From positions 1 through 6,412 of the forward strand of contig JAITCK010000116.1 in assembly GCA_031283115.1 (NCBI GenBank): a stretch of 6,412 nucleotides of DNA, in the 5' to 3' direction. The notes under the pieces are model-generated. The model searched no databases, was not told the DNA's origin, and was given only the letters and a program-made list of their open reading frames with translations. Source of the stretch: Cellulomonadaceae bacterium. GTDB lineage: Bacteria > Actinomycetota > Actinomycetes > Actinomycetales > Cellulomonadaceae. A program made the position numbers and the translations under genes. Each line of letters begins with the position of its first letter. Positions within the stretch are counted from its first letter, which is position 1. Below are positions 6,180 to 6,412 of the stretch, in pieces.

Positions 6180-6412
6180 GGCAGGCTTCAAAGTCGCTGG
6201 GGCCGCCATACCAGGGGTCGTCTACGTCGAGTACGGATTCGCTTTGCCATTTGGTGAGCGGCGGCTGGTCGGGGTCGAAGGACCGGTACATGCGGATGAT
6301 GGGGCCGTCGACGAGACCGGCGCTGTCATCGTTGGAGGTGTCTGCGCCCACGGTGGAGGCTAGGCGGCGCAGCGTGCTGGCATGGTGGGAGGTCATGGGG
6401 AGGACGAGATCT
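6112..6412 (-). CDS. Low-molecular-weight protein-tyrosine phosphatase, C-terminal part (5' partial)
   Basis: The visible 100 codons (stop TGA at 6114-6112) match the C-terminal two thirds of the low-molecular-weight protein-tyrosine phosphatase family, cytosolic enzymes that remove phosphate from tyrosine through a cysteine intermediate. The frame stays open past the internal ATG at 6396: the preceding residues are DLVLP, giving DLVLPMTSHHASTLRRLA, which matches the conserved family segment upstream of a small-domain helix. The motif DDPWYGG (codons around 6205-6222) contains the general-acid Asp (codon 6217-6219), equivalent to the DPYYG Asp in mammalian enzymes. The P-loop Cys-x5-Arg is at the N-terminus, beyond the right edge, so catalytic competence cannot be confirmed here. 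Its 3' end overlaps the hydrolase gene by 68 bases. A role in exopolysaccharide or protein-tyrosine signalling is possible but unsupported locally. Confidence 0.88.
   Translation of the reverse strand, partial: DLVLPMTSHHASTLRRLASTVGADTSNDDSAGLVDGPIIRMYRSFDPDQPPLTKWQSESVLDVDDPWYGGPSDFEACLSEIEDASTAIVDYVKVQLAAR

Noticed and set aside
6394..6396. ATG at 6396 as the start of a small 94-residue protein
   Set aside because: The frame continues upstream as DLVLP, matching the interior of the tyrosine phosphatase family; this Met is internal.

Overview
The window is a GC-rich, strongly C-ending-codon stretch. The protein families, the codon use, the sparse Shine-Dalgarno signals and the terminators without U-tracts all suggest a high-GC Gram-positive bacterium (Actinobacteria). 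A carbohydrate-using, host-associated member such as Actinomycetaceae or Bifidobacteriales is plausible, but the genus cannot be fixed from this sequence alone.

Six protein genes are present and their strands alternate strictly (+ - + - + -), so no two neighbours can share an operon. From left to right they are: (1) the 3' part of a right-handed beta-helix glycoside hydrolase whose putative catalytic Asp/Glu pair points to family GH120 beta-xylosidase (1-1469, +, 5' end outside the window); (2) a type-1 glycerate kinase (1549-2652, -); (3) an MFS transporter of the YbjJ-like type (2759-4111, +); (4) a LysR-type regulator (4132-5037, -); (5) an alpha/beta hydrolase with a GHSMGG nucleophile elbow (5076-6179, +); (6) the C-terminal part of a low-molecular-weight protein-tyrosine phosphatase (6112-6412, -, 5' end outside the window).

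The regulatory structure lies in the gaps. Between genes 1 and 2 there is a small hairpin followed by a perfect 17-bp-stem hairpin, which looks like a bidirectional terminator. Between the divergent genes 2 and 3 there is a CG-centred near-palindrome resembling a LacI-family operator. It could co-regulate the glycerate kinase and the transporter. Between the divergent genes 4 and 5 only 38 bp remain. They hold two outward-facing TANNNT boxes and a 10-bp direct repeat that touches both, suggesting interlocked, possibly leaderless promoters. Genes 5 and 6 overlap tail to tail by 68 bp.

Functionally the window combines hemicellulose oligosaccharide hydrolysis, glycerate phosphorylation into lower glycolysis, an exporter or importer of unknown substrate, and a LysR-hydrolase pair. 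These look like independent units rather than one pathway. I found no RNA gene, mobile element, CRISPR array or clearly novel multi-gene system. The most worthwhile leads are the two divergent regulatory regions and the tail-to-tail overlap.
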